DNA of 46,755 nt. Source: an uncultured beta proteobacterium. GTDB taxonomy: Bacteria; Pseudomonadota; Gammaproteobacteria; Burkholderiales; Burkholderiaceae_C. The position numbers and the translations under genes are program-made. Where the stretch lies: NCBI GenBank assembly GCA_903960915.1, contig CAJCCO010000139.1, positions 1 to 46,755 on the forward strand. The letters are read 5' to 3'. Positions within the stretch are counted from its first letter, which is position 1. Each line of letters begins with the position of its first letter. The notes beneath the pieces were generated by a model. The model was not told where the DNA came from, searched no databases, and saw nothing but the letters and a program-made list of their open reading frames with translations. Of this stretch, positions 16,556 to 24,718 are shown piece by piece.

Positions 16556-19500
16556 TTAGCCAGCACGCATGTTAATGATGGCCGAGGTCATCGTGGTACT
16601 GGTCTCAATGGCTTTGGCATTGGCCTGGAAGTTACGTTGGGCGGTGATCAGGTCCACCAGCTCCTGCGTCAAGTCCACGTTAGCCCGCTCAGTAGCACCC
16701 GCGCGCAAAGTACCAAAGCCGGCGCTACCAGCGGTACCCAGAATGGGTTTGCCAGAAGCCGCTGAAGCCAAGAAGCTGGAGTCACCAATTTGGCGCAAGC
16801 CCACAGGACTGGAGAAGTTAACCAGCAAAATTTTGGCCAAGGACTTTTGCGTGCCGTTGGAGAAGCTGGCGCTAACCAAGCCGTCATTGCCAATGGTGAT
16901 ACCCACCAAGTCACCCTCAGGGGCGCCGTCCTGGCCTTGCGACAACACCGCAAAAGGCGATGAATACTGGGTGGAGGCGGAGTAGTCGATGTTGATCGTC
17001 AAAGCGCCCTTACCACCGGCGAGGTAAACCGTTTCAAGTTGCGTACCTTCTACTGGCGATACCAGGTTACCGCCGGTGTCAAAGGTGAGCTCGCCCTTGT
17101 CCAGGTACAGCGGTGACCAGGCAGGCAAGACAGAGAAGCCGTCGCCACTGGTGGTCTCTTTGCCTTCACCGTCAATGAACTTGGGCTGCAAAGCGCCGCC
17201 CACGACGTCTTTGTGCTGGGTCGGGTTGATCCAAGTGGAGGTGGTGCCACGACCGGCTTCAACCTGGTCCAGACCCCAATTGGAGCTGCCTGAAATTTTG
17301 ATGAACGAGTCGGCCGATGCGGTACCCGTGGTGAACACAAAGCGGCTGTTGATCTCGTCATACGTGACTTTGACGCCATTGACCGTCACGGGTGATCCGT
17401 CGGTGTTGCTGGCCAGGCCGTTGATACCCTTTTGCAGCTTTGACATGAAGGAGGCGAGCGAATAGTCGGAGCCGGTAGGAATAACCACCGTGCCCTTGAC
17501 GCCGTCCACCGTCACCACAAATTTGTTGTTGGTGTCATCTACCGCAAAGTTGTTGCTGATGTTCACGGTAGGTGTGGTGCCCACGGCCACAGCGGGGGTA
17601 GACGAGATACCGCGCTTGGCAATAGAGGAGGTCGATACGGCTTGGTCGCTCAGACCCAACAAGGTTTTGCCCAGCGCATTCGTGCTGGAGACTGCCAAAC
17701 TCGATTTGTCACCTGTCGTGCCCGATCGCAGGGAAAACATTTTGTTCACCGAGTCGTAGGTCATTTCCATGCCGAAACGCTGCTCGGCACTAAGGCGCAT
17801 TGGTGTATTTCCATTAGGCAGAACCTTGGCAGCGTAATGCCCGGCCTCGTCCAAGGTCACAGCGGTGCTGGTCAGTCCCAACACATCATTTTTAATTGGT
17901 GCACCAGATACGGTGCCCGATTTCAGGGTGATGGTGTTGGTGCCATCGGTGAATTTGAAGCCTTGTGTCGCGTAGTCGTATGACACTGCGGGTGCTGCCT
18001 GACCCTGTACGCCCTTGGTGGCTTCTACGCCCGCGCTATAGGCGACGCCACCTGCCGTGCTGGCTTCGAGCGGGTCTACATCACCAGAGCCAGCAGTCAC
18101 CGAAACACCATCTTTGTAGGTGATGGTGAGGGTGCCAGCGACCGTACCAGCAGCAATGTTCGTGATACCCGCTGCAATGGCCTCAGCGCCAGCAAGTATG
18201 GTTGCCTTGCCCGATACGATGCGTGCAGCCGTTTGTGTGGGTGTCTCACCTGTTACAGAATCTGGAATAGCTACGCCAAGAAAACTTGAAGCGGCGGTAC
18301 TGGTGCCTGTCACGGTAACGGTTTGGGTTTCCGCGACGCCCGTGCTCCTCAAAGCAGATGCATCCAATTGATCTTGAATGGCTTGGACTGCATCTTCAAT
18401 GGTGACTTTGGTGATGTCGCTGAAGGCAGAAGTGGGCAGATTGATCGTGACCGGTGTGGGCACACCGCCGCTAGATAAGCGCGAGTCAGTGATTACAAAT
18501 GTGCGGCTGCTGGCATCGGTGAAATCAAATGCCGTTTCATCGCCAAACTTGCGATTCAGGAAGTTGGTCACCTCAGCGGCAATGTTGGCACCGGTCAAGG
18601 CCAGGTCCGAGTCGGCCAGTGAGCTCAGGTCCACCGTGATGGGGTTGCCGGTGCCATCGATATCCAGCTTGAACAAGCTGCTCAGCAAGGCTTTGTTGGC
18701 TGCAGACATGCCACTGAATTTTTCAGCACCTGAAAAATCAAATTCTGTGACAGCTGCGCCCGTTGCCGAAGCTGGCACCGAGGTGCGTGTATCGGTCAAT
18801 TCATCCAGAGAAAACAGTTGGGTCTTGGCTGTAGTCAGCTCATCTTTGACCTCGTTGTAGGGCTTGATCTGGCCGTACTGGTTCACATAAAGCTTTTGGC
18901 TGTTGGTGTCTGTAGCCTGAACCAGAGAAGCGTCCACCTGGTCTTCGCCCACGAACACATGGGTTTGCCATTTGTTGTAAGGGCTGCTTTGGTTGGCATT
19001 GGCAGTTTTGACGTAATAAATAGTGGCCAAGTAGCCGTTGCCCCCGTTGTCGTACACCGTGAAAGCGGTACTTTTGTTGAAGGTGGACGGGTTGGTGCGG
19101 TTGAAGGGCTCCGAGATCACGCTGGCATCCGCCGGGAAGTTCAGACCCAGGGAAACCAATGAGGTTTGTTGCGCTTCGCCCGATGTTTTTTGCGGAATGG
19201 TGAGCACCACGCGCTCGTTCACGTTCGCACTACCGGTCGAGTCAACCGTTGCCGCCATCAAGCGCTGGCCGGCGGAGTTGACCACGTTGAACTGTTCGTT
19301 CAAGAGGAAGGAGCCGTTACGGGTAAAAATTTCTTGCAAGCCGTCAGCCGAGCGCATGGGGAAGAAGCCGTCACCGGTCACCGCCAAGTCAAGTGCGTTG
19401 GAAGAGAATGAAATATTGCCCTGGCTGAACTCCTGGCTCACCTGTTTCAAGGACACACCCTGACCCACGGTACTGGAGGCTTTTTGCAGCGGCGAGGTGG

Positions 19501-19630
19501 CAAAAATATCACCGAAGTCAGCGCGTGATCGCTTGAAGCCGGTGGTGCCCACGTTGGAGATGTTGTTGCTGGTCACGCCAAGCATGGCGGTAGCAGCGTT
19601 CAGGCCGGTCAGAGAGGTATAAAAAGACAT
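16556..19630 (-). CDS. flgE: Hook protein FlgE, very long (1024 residues)
   Basis: Classical FlgE has about 400 residues; this one has 1024. The hook core is intact: MSFYTSLTGLNAATAMLGVT and NNISNVGTTGFKRS at the start, ALDLAVTGDGFFPM at about 80-95, and at the end VGLRQIGDSSFLAS and LVDLITAQRNFQANAKAIE. About 600 additional residues lie in the centre, rich in Thr, Ser, Ala, Val and Gly with several VTVDGV/ITLKSG-type beta strands, probably extra surface domains. The gene sits normally between flgD and flgF, and no internal stop or frameshift is seen. A long, decorated hook subunit is known in some polar flagella; here its function is inferred. Confidence 0.96.
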   Translation of the reverse strand: MSFYTSLTGLNAATAMLGVTSNNISNVGTTGFKRSRADFGDIFATSPLQKASSTVGQGVSLKQVSQEFSQGNISFSSNALDLAVTGDGFFPMRSADGLQEIFTRNGSFLLNEQFNVVNSAGQRLMAATVDSTGSANVNERVVLTIPQKTSGEAQQTSLVSLGLNFPADASVISEPFNRTNPSTFNKSTAFTVYDNGGNGYLATIYYVKTANANQSSPYNKWQTHVFVGEDQVDASLVQATDTNSQKLYVNQYGQIKPYNEVKDELTTAKTQLFSLDELTDTRTSVPASATGAAVTEFDFSGAEKFSGMSAANKALLSSLFKLDIDGTGNPITVDLSSLADSDLALTGANIAAEVTNFLNRKFGDETAFDFTDASSRTFVITDSRLSSGGVPTPVTINLPTSAFSDITKVTIEDAVQAIQDQLDASALRSTGVAETQTVTVTGTSTAASSFLGVAIPDSVTGETPTQTAARIVSGKATILAGAEAIAAGITNIAAGTVAGTLTITYKDGVSVTAGSGDVDPLEASTAGGVAYSAGVEATKGVQGQAAPAVSYDYATQGFKFTDGTNTITLKSGTVSGAPIKNDVLGLTSTAVTLDEAGHYAAKVLPNGNTPMRLSAEQRFGMEMTYDSVNKMFSLRSGTTGDKSSLAVSSTNALGKTLLGLSDQAVSTSSIAKRGISSTPAVAVGTTPTVNISNNFAVDDTNNKFVVTVDGVKGTVVIPTGSDYSLASFMSKLQKGINGLASNTDGSPVTVNGVKVTYDEINSRFVFTTGTASADSFIKISGSSNWGLDQVEAGRGTTSTWINPTQHKDVVGGALQPKFIDGEGKETTSGDGFSVLPAWSPLYLDKGELTFDTGGNLVSPVEGTQLETVYLAGGKGALTINIDYSASTQYSSPFAVLSQGQDGAPEGDLVGITIGNDGLVSASFSNGTQKSLAKILLVNFSSPVGLRQIGDSSFLASAASGKPILGTAGSAGFGTLRAGATERANVDLTQELVDLITAQRNFQANAKAIETSTTMTSAIINMRAG

Positions 19631-19676
19631 GGTGTAGGGCTCCTGGTGTCTTGGTGATTTCTGTGGGTGTTCTTAC

Positions 19677-20417
19677 TTAGCCGCCAATGCGTGAAACATC
19701 GGCCAAATTGATGGTTCTGCCACCGGTGACGTTCAACAACATGGCTTTGTCTGCGGTTTGGCTGATTCCGGTCACCGTGGCCAAAGTGCTGACAGACGGG
19801 TTGGTGGTTTTGCCCTGGCTCGCCGCGGTGGCTTTGAAGCGGTAGGTGCCATCGGGCAAGGTGTTGCCGGTGTCGTCGGCACCATTCCAGGCCCAGGTCA
19901 TGTCGCCCACTGTTTGTGGCCCCAATATCTTGGTAGCCACCAGGGCGCCTTTGTCATTGAAGACTTCAAATTTGACGCCATCAGCGCCCGTAGGCAGATT
20001 GATGACGCCTTGAATGGGCGTGCCGCCTACCAGCTCAACCGGACCGTCTGGCACCGATACTTTTTTGCCAATCAAATTGGCGCTGCTCATCATGCGTTCG
20101 CCCGACATGCTGGAGACAAAATCAGTCAAGCTTTGCTCCATACCGATGGTGGCTTCAAGCTGTGAGAACTGGGCCAACTGGGCCACAAAGGCCTCGTTTT
20201 TGACGGGGTCCAGCGGATCCTGATTTTTCAGCTGGGTGGTAAACAGCGTGAGGAAATCTTTTTGCCCCATGCCTGTATTTTTGGCGGCGGCGGCTTCCTT
20301 CTCGGCAGTTGCGGCGGTCGTGGTCTTGATGCTCGAGGGCACTTTGGACATGGCCGCCGTAGCGGCAGCGGACTTGGCGCTTGGACTCGGTGTGGAGGAG
20401 TTGAGTAAATTAAGCAT
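19677..20417 (-). CDS. flgD: Hook cap protein FlgD
   Basis: 246 residues. The N-terminal motif GQKDFLTLFTTQLKNQDPLDP and AQLAQFSQLEATIGMEQSL are diagnostic. The C-terminal half has the tudor/Fn3-like FlgD pattern around LVATKILGPQTVGDMTWAWNG. It caps the growing hook and is later replaced by FlgK. It follows flgC by 23 bases. Confidence 0.96.
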   Translation of the reverse strand: MLNLLNSSTPSPSAKSAAATAAMSKVPSSIKTTTAATAEKEAAAAKNTGMGQKDFLTLFTTQLKNQDPLDPVKNEAFVAQLAQFSQLEATIGMEQSLTDFVSSMSGERMMSSANLIGKKVSVPDGPVELVGGTPIQGVINLPTGADGVKFEVFNDKGALVATKILGPQTVGDMTWAWNGADDTGNTLPDGTYRFKATAASQGKTTNPSVSTLATVTGISQTADKAMLLNVTGGRTINLADVSRIGG

Positions 20418-20440
20418 GGTTGTTCTTGTGTTCAGTTCAA

Positions 20441-20866
20441 TCAGCTTTTGATGATGTCAATGGTGCGCGACATCAACTGGCGTGTGGTGTTGACGACTTC
20501 AATGTTGTTTTGGTAAGAGCGCGCTGCGGCCATCATCTCAACCATCTCGGTCATTTCATTGACATTGGAGAGGTAGACGTAGCCGTCTTTGTCGGCCGAT
20601 GGGTTGGCTGGGTCTGACATGCGGCGAATCGGGGTGGGGTCATCCGTCAGCTTCACAACCTTCACGCCACCGGGGTAGGTGCCATCTTTGGGCATGAGTT
20701 GCTGGTCCAAAATGGCCTGAAACAACGGGCGTTTGGCCCTGAAGGCGTCTTTGTCTGAGCTGGCCACCGTACCGGCATTGGCCAGGTTGGAGGCGGTGGT
20801 GTTCATGCGGGTGGTCTGCGCGTTGAGCGCTGAGCCGGCAATACCAAAAATTTTGTCGAGTGCCAT
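20441..20866 (-). CDS. flgC: Proximal rod protein FlgC
   Basis: 141 residues. ALNAQTTRMNTTASNLANAGT near the start and the C-terminal SNVNEMTEMVEMMAAARSYQ are typical. It forms the rod with FlgB and FlgF. It is only five bases downstream of flgB. Confidence 0.96.
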   Translation of the reverse strand: MALDKIFGIAGSALNAQTTRMNTTASNLANAGTVASSDKDAFRAKRPLFQAILDQQLMPKDGTYPGGVKVVKLTDDPTPIRRMSDPANPSADKDGYVYLSNVNEMTEMVEMMAAARSYQNNIEVVNTTRQLMSRTIDIIKS

Positions 20867-20871
20867 GGTGA

Positions 20872-21255
20872 TTAATCTCCCCGCAAGGCTTTGCGAATGC
20901 CGCTGATGCGGTTTTCAAGAATGCTCAAGGTGGCCTGGTAGTCGGCCGCAGACTGACCAAACTTGGCCTGTTCAACCGGGAGTTCAACCGTGTTGCCGTC
21001 AAACGCCACGTTGAAAGGAATGCGGAATTTCAGTCCTTTTTCGCCGTCTATTTGCGCCTCAGAGATATGGCCCGCTTGGGTGGTTTTCATCTGTGTTGAC
21101 TCCGCGGCTTTGAGCACCTGCTTGAAGTCAATGTCCTGCGCTTTGAAGTTGGGTGTGTCCGCATTGGCAATGTTGCGCGACAAAATTTCCATGCGCTGAC
21201 TGCGCAATGTCAAGGTCTTCTCGTGTGAACTAAATGCTTGGTCTATAAAGTTCAT
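20872..21255 (-). CDS. flgB: Proximal rod protein FlgB
   Basis: 127 residues. ALTLRSQ-type N-terminal region with EILSRNIANADTPNFKAQDIDF is the FlgB signature. First gene of the flgBCDEFGHIJKL operon, preceded by a sigma-54 site at 21334-21349. A usable GGA-rich site lies just before the ATG. Confidence 0.96.
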   Translation of the reverse strand: MNFIDQAFSSHEKTLTLRSQRMEILSRNIANADTPNFKAQDIDFKQVLKAAESTQMKTTQAGHISEAQIDGEKGLKFRIPFNVAFDGNTVELPVEQAKFGQSAADYQATLSILENRISGIRKALRGD

Positions 21256-21284
21256 ATGTCTTTCCTCATCGCGTTACATGAATT

Positions 21285-21298
21285 GCCGTATTGCCGAC
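21285..21298 (-). promoter_or_regulatory. Candidate activator box in the flgB leader
   Basis: Minus strand GTCGGCAATACGGC. It differs at two positions from the element after the fliL candidate promoter (37966-37979) and lies at a similar distance downstream of the sigma-54 start, about +30. Confidence 0.4.
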
Positions 21299-21333
21299 AC
21301 CCAGCTCTAGTTAGAGAGCCTCATGGTCATCAA

Positions 21334-21349
21334 TGCAAAAGCCATGCCA
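21334..21349 (-). promoter_or_regulatory. Sigma-54 promoter of the flgB-L operon
   Basis: Minus strand TGGCAT-GGCTT-TTGCA, full match at the -24 GG and -12 GC. About 80 bases before the flgB ATG. Four ATTGCCG/TTGCCG words lie upstream at about 21420-21452. Confidence 0.75.
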
Positions 21350-21470
21350 AACGGTTTTCCGCCGTAAGCAGGGCGTGTTCATGCGCTTTGTTGTGCGGAG
21401 GCTTGCAGGGCGGCAAAGGCTTGCCGCTTCGATTGCCGCTTTCATTGCCGCTGGGTGGCCAACACGCAAG

Positions 21471-21497
21471 AAAAAAAGGCGGCTCAAGGCGTTGACC
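21471..21497 (-). terminator. Probable intrinsic terminator after the LysM-transglycosylase gene
   Basis: On the minus strand GGTCAA pairs with TTGAGCC (one bulged base), followed by GCC and seven T. It starts right after the stop at 21501. The remainder of the 245-base gap to flgB holds the flgB promoter and its presumed control sites. Confidence 0.55.
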
Positions 21498-21500
21498 GGC

Positions 21501-22616
21501 TTAATTGGGTTCAATGTCGCCGTAGCTGGCGGCACGCAAGGCTTGAAGCCGGGTACTGGCCACGTTGGTCAGTTGACTCAAACGTTCGGTGGCGTTTTGG
21601 ATCAGGCCCTCGCGAATGGAGTTGCGGGTCATGAAGGCCTGGGTGTTGCGCCCGACGTACAAATGGCTGGCCTGTGTGCCTTGAATATTGAGCGGTGCGT
21701 TGGTCAGGCTTTGTTTGCGGGCCGCGGGTTTGAGGACGGAGAGGTACAAGTCTTCCAGGCCAGCGGGCCCTTTGTTTTTCAGACCCACTTCGTCAAAGTA
21801 TTTGCCCACCAGGTCGAGTTGTTGGTTCACGCTTAAATCCAGAATGGCGCGGGGGTTGGCCGCATAGCCGGCTGTAGCGGCACCACGGGCTGGGCCGTCA
21901 CAGAACTGGATGATGCCGTGGCAACGCTGGTTGCTTGCACGCGGGTTCATGCCATCGCTTTCCATCAAGGTCATGCGGGCAAAGTCGTCGGGTTCAAAGC
22001 GGTGGGTGTTGGCGAGGTCCAGAATTTTTTCGTACACCGTGGCTTTTTCTTGCGTCGGTATGAAACCCCTGGCAACCGCGCGGTCCAAGGTTTTCTCCAG
22101 AATCGGGTGCTCGCCCGTCACCTTGTTTTGACCCAATACGGCGTTGCTGGGCTCTGCCTTGATCAGGTTGGTATTGGTATTGGTTGTGGCTGAAGCTGTG
22201 GCCGCAGCAGATGAATGGGTCGTGAGGCTGGCACTGTTGTTTTGAGCTTCAAGTTGAGCGCTTTGAAAAGCCGCTTGCAACGACGCCATGTTGAGCTTTT
22301 GCCCAGGAAAGATGCGGTTGACGTTGCTGAGGCCATTGCTCAGGCCAACCTGCTTGGCCATGCGCATTTGTTGCGAGGGGCTGAGGTCTAGGCCTTGGGC
22401 ACTGGCTTGGTCGCGCACCATACCTATCAGGGTGTCGCCACTTTCCACCGTACGCATGTTGGGGTTGGCTGGGGCGTCATTGTTTTGAACCTGGCGCAGC
22501 GCTTGGGAGAACTTGTTGGTCGCGTTGGTTTTTGGAAAATCACGCGCCTGGACGGGCACCTGTCTGACGAGAGGCGTAGGCGCTGGAGCCGCTGGCTTTT
22601 TGTCATCGATTTTCAT
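21501..22616 (-). CDS. LysM + lytic transglycosylase-like protein, probable FlgJ partner
   Basis: 371 residues. LysM-type domain about residues 55-110 (VESGDTLIGMVRDQA ... NRIFPGQKLNM), Ala/Ser/Thr/Asn-rich linker 120-155, then a transglycosylase-like domain about 165-300 with MESDGMNPRAS (candidate catalytic Glu219) and GIIQF. The Glu-Ser and Gly-x-x-Gln spacing matches SLT enzymes. No Sec signal is seen (the N-terminus is MKIDDKKPAAPAPTP), so if it acts on peptidoglycan it may leave through the flagellar export gate, as FlgJ does. It would open the cell wall for the rod. It lies next to flgB, divergent from flgA. Known parallel: SltF in Rhodobacter, whose FlgJ also lacks the enzyme domain. 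No clear promoter of its own was found in the gap to flgA. Confidence 0.85.
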   Translation of the reverse strand: MKIDDKKPAAPAPTPLVRQVPVQARDFPKTNATNKFSQALRQVQNNDAPANPNMRTVESGDTLIGMVRDQASAQGLDLSPSQQMRMAKQVGLSNGLSNVNRIFPGQKLNMASLQAAFQSAQLEAQNNSASLTTHSSAAATASATTNTNTNLIKAEPSNAVLGQNKVTGEHPILEKTLDRAVARGFIPTQEKATVYEKILDLANTHRFEPDDFARMTLMESDGMNPRASNQRCHGIIQFCDGPARGAATAGYAANPRAILDLSVNQQLDLVGKYFDEVGLKNKGPAGLEDLYLSVLKPAARKQSLTNAPLNIQGTQASHLYVGRNTQAFMTRNSIREGLIQNATERLSQLTNVASTRLQALRAASYGDIEPN

Positions 22617-22669
22617 GGTGTTCTGCGGTGTGTGCTTCTCAAAGGTACGTTATGCATCTAGCTCAGGCG

Positions 22670-22685
22670 TGGCACTGTTCTTGCG
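22670..22685 (+). promoter_or_regulatory. Sigma-54 promoter of flgA
   Basis: TGGCAC-TGTTC-TTGCG, an exact match to the -24 element and the -12 TTGC core. It lies about 125 bases before the flgA ATG. Confidence 0.8.
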
Positions 22686-22711
22686 CTCATGGTGTCAATC
22701 GCTCTTGCAGT

Positions 22712-22725
22712 GTCAATAAATCAAC
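22712..22725 (+). promoter_or_regulatory. FleQ-like box in the flgA leader
   Basis: GTCAATAAATCAAC agrees with the remembered FleQ box at 12 of 14 positions and lies about 20 bases after the predicted start. A second GTCAAT half-site is at 22693-22698. Confidence 0.5.
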
Positions 22726-22808
22726 ACTTCTTCTCATCTGATATGCAAATGCTGTGCCAAGGTTTTAACCGCGACAGTCTCCATGGCCTCTTGAAAAGGG
22801 GCGGGTGG

Positions 22809-23552
22809 ATGGTTGCGCGTCGCTGGGTGCTGGGCCTGTTCGGTATCTGGCTGGGGATGGTGTTTGGTTTGGGGCTGGCGCAAGCGCAGGAGGTAACGCC
22901 CACAGAAAATTTGCTCAGCCAGGTGACGCAATGGGTGCGTGTGAACCAGCGCCTGACGGACAAGCAGTTCAGCATGGCGCCCCTGGACAGCCGGCTTCAG
23001 GTGATGGGTTGTCAGCAAAAATTGGTGATTGACCAGCCCTTTGCCAACAAGGAAACCCTGCGTGTACGCTGTCTGGTAGAGCCTGGTTGGCAGTTATATA
23101 TGAAAGTGTTGAGGGCGGCGGGTGCGCCAGCCTTGGTTGCTGAAACCGCCCAGGCGCCACCGCCTCAAACCAGAACGGTGGTGGTGGCACGTCAGCCCTT
23201 GCGCCGTGGCACGGTTTTGACTCAAGAAATGCTGGAAGAAGTCGAATCAATTAGCAAGGGGGCAGACATTCAAAGTCTGTCTTCTATCAAAGACGCCCAA
23301 AACAGCGAGTTGGTGCGCGATGTGCCCGCCGCTACGCCGCTGAAAACCAGCGATTTGCGGGCCGCTTTGGTGGTTAAGCAAGGCCAGTTGGTGCTTTTGA
23401 CCGTGTCGCAAGGCAAGGGTTTTTCCATCTCAGCCCGGGTGCAAGCGATGCAAGATGGCAAAATGGGCGACCAGATTCGGTTGAAAAACCTTGAATCTGG
23501 CCGTATTTTGACCGGCATCGTGACAGGGCCTAATGCGGCCTCAGGTCTATGA
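22809..23552 (+). CDS. flgA: Flagellar P-ring assembly chaperone FlgA
   Basis: 247 residues from the ATG at 22809, chosen because AAAGGGG precedes it and a Sec signal begins there (MVARRWVLGLFGIWLGMVFG, cleaved near AQA). The SAF domain is at about residues 115-180 (VVVARQPLRRGTVLTQEML) and the C-terminal ChapFlgA part has VKQGQLVLLTVSQGKGFSI. It helps FlgI assemble in the periplasm. An upstream in-frame ATG at 22689 would fall at the predicted transcript start. Confidence 0.94.
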   Translation: MVARRWVLGLFGIWLGMVFGLGLAQAQEVTPTENLLSQVTQWVRVNQRLTDKQFSMAPLDSRLQVMGCQQKLVIDQPFANKETLRVRCLVEPGWQLYMKVLRAAGAPALVAETAQAPPPQTRTVVVARQPLRRGTVLTQEMLEEVESISKGADIQSLSSIKDAQNSELVRDVPAATPLKTSDLRAALVVKQGQLVLLTVSQGKGFSISARVQAMQDGKMGDQIRLKNLESGRILTGIVTGPNAASGL

Positions 23553-23573
23553 AAATTATTTTGCGAATTTCTC

Positions 23574-23600
23574 TCAAGTTATTTAAAGCGCTGTCGATAC
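23574..23600 (+). promoter_or_regulatory. FliA (sigma-28) promoter of flgM
   Basis: TCAAG, 14 bases, GTCGATAC, between flgA and flgM. It would give flgM a late, FliA-dependent supply in addition to read-through from flgA. Confidence 0.7.
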
Positions 23601-23649
23601 AGTGACTGAATAGCCAGAAAAGATTGACCCCAGTAAAAGAAAGCCCACT

Positions 23650-23988
23650 ATGACCGATGCCATTTCCAACTACGGAAGACGGGCCCAGACCGACGGTGCT
23701 TTGCGAAGTGCGTTGGACAAATCCGGGAAAAAAGCTGAGGCACCCGGCGCCCTGGGTGTGCCTGTTGACGGCCTGTCAAACGCCGCCGCGCCTACCTCGT
23801 CCAAAGAGATTCACAGCAAGCAAGAGTTGGCCCTGAACAAGGCGATTCAGCGTGCCAAGGATGAGCCCGACTTCGACCGCGCCAAGGTGGAGTCCATCAA
23901 GCAAGCGATTCAGCAGGGGCAATACCCGCTCAATCCCCGTCGCATTGCCGAGAGCTTCCTGGCCATTGAGCAATTGATTCGGGATTAA
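23650..23988 (+). CDS. flgM: Anti-sigma-28 factor FlgM
   Basis: 112 residues. The disordered N-terminus is followed by the FlgM C-terminal helices (VESIKQAIQQGQYPLNPRRIAESFL). It binds FliA until the hook is complete and is then exported. The FliA site upstream makes a feedback loop. Confidence 0.93.
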   Translation: MTDAISNYGRRAQTDGALRSALDKSGKKAEAPGALGVPVDGLSNAAAPTSSKEIHSKQELALNKAIQRAKDEPDFDRAKVESIKQAIQQGQYPLNPRRIAESFLAIEQLIRD

Positions 23989-23989
23989 T

Positions 23990-24388
23990 TTGTTGCCTCA
24001 GTCGCCAGAATTGAAGCGAGCCTTGGAGCTTGCAACGCAGCTGAACCAAATGCTTGAACTGGAGTTCAAGGCATTGCGTGAACAAAATTTAGATGAATTT
24101 GAAGGTTTGCAACCCGTCAAAGGGGAGCTGCTGCTTGAAATAGCCAAACTGGCCCCGCCCGCGACTGACTTGCAGGCCAAGGTGGAGTGGCAGGATTTTC
24201 GGGAAATGATGATGGCGTGCCGTGAGTTGCATCGCCGTAATGAAATATTGATTGAGCGCCGGCTTGACGCCATACGCGGTACTTTGCAAAGTCTGCGCAT
24301 TCAAGACAACCCCAGCCAGATTGAGGTCTACAACCGTTTGGGCCACATTGCCCGCTTTTCTGGCGCACGTGGCTACGACGAGGCCTAA
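23990..24388 (+). CDS. flgN: FlgK/FlgL export chaperone FlgN
   Basis: 132 residues, helical, with a long heptad-like segment (LATQLNQMLELEFKALREQN) at 15-35 and a C-terminal amphipathic region, as in FlgN. It starts at TTG 23990 or 23993; no ATG is available near the N-terminus. It begins immediately after flgM, so translation is coupled. It would hold FlgK and FlgL before export. Confidence 0.88.
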   Translation: MLPQSPELKRALELATQLNQMLELEFKALREQNLDEFEGLQPVKGELLLEIAKLAPPATDLQAKVEWQDFREMMMACRELHRRNEILIERRLDAIRGTLQSLRIQDNPSQIEVYNRLGHIARFSGARGYDEA

Positions 24389-24426
24389 CCGCGAAAAAGC
24401 CAGACCGGCCGGTCAACGCAACAGCA

Positions 24427-24456
24427 ACCAGCGCTACTCTTCCGCTGGTTTTTTTT
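24427..24456 (+). terminator. Intrinsic terminator of flgA-flgM-flgN
   Basis: ACCAGCG, 9-base loop, CGCTGGT running into a T tract. The stem and T tract lie in the last codons of the convergent FlhB-C homologue. Confidence 0.85.
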
Positions 24457-24718
24457 CGTCCCCAGGACGCATGCCTTTGAGCCAGTACACCCACGACAAA
24501 ATGACGCCCACCGCACTGTAGAGCTCGGGCGGAATCTGTTCATCGACCTTCAGGCGGCTGAGCAAGGCCAGGAGCTGCGGGTCTTCAGTGACAAATATGC
24601 CCTGGCGTTTGGCTTCTTCCAGCATGCGATAAGCCAGCTCTTCTTCTCCCTTGGCGCTCACAATCGGGACCTGGTTCAGCCCGTATTCAAGCGCAATAGC
24701 TTGGCGATGGCTCTTCAT
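24434..24718 (-). CDS. Stand-alone FlhB C-terminal-domain homologue
   Basis: 94 residues. It aligns with the part of FlhB after the autocleavage site: AIALEYG-N-VPIVSAKGEEELAYRMLEEA, then IPPELYSAVGVILSWVYWLKGM, parallel to FlhB AVALAYD-AP-LLAKG and PEELYHAVAQVIAYVF. It has no membrane part and no NPTH site. It belongs to the group of short FlhB-like proteins (COG2257/B. subtilis YlqH type). FlhB-C sets export substrate specificity together with FliK. The overlap by ATGA with the FliK-like gene upstream points to a working pair. Confidence 0.9.
   Translation of the reverse strand: MKSHRQAIALEYGLNQVPIVSAKGEEELAYRMLEEAKRQGIFVTEDPQLLALLSRLKVDEQIPPELYSAVGVILSWVYWLKGMRPGDEKKPAEE

Noticed and set aside
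16556..19630. FlgE as a fusion of two genes
   Set aside because: The two hook ends occur once each and no second start, stop or foreign domain is seen; the centre is an expansion.
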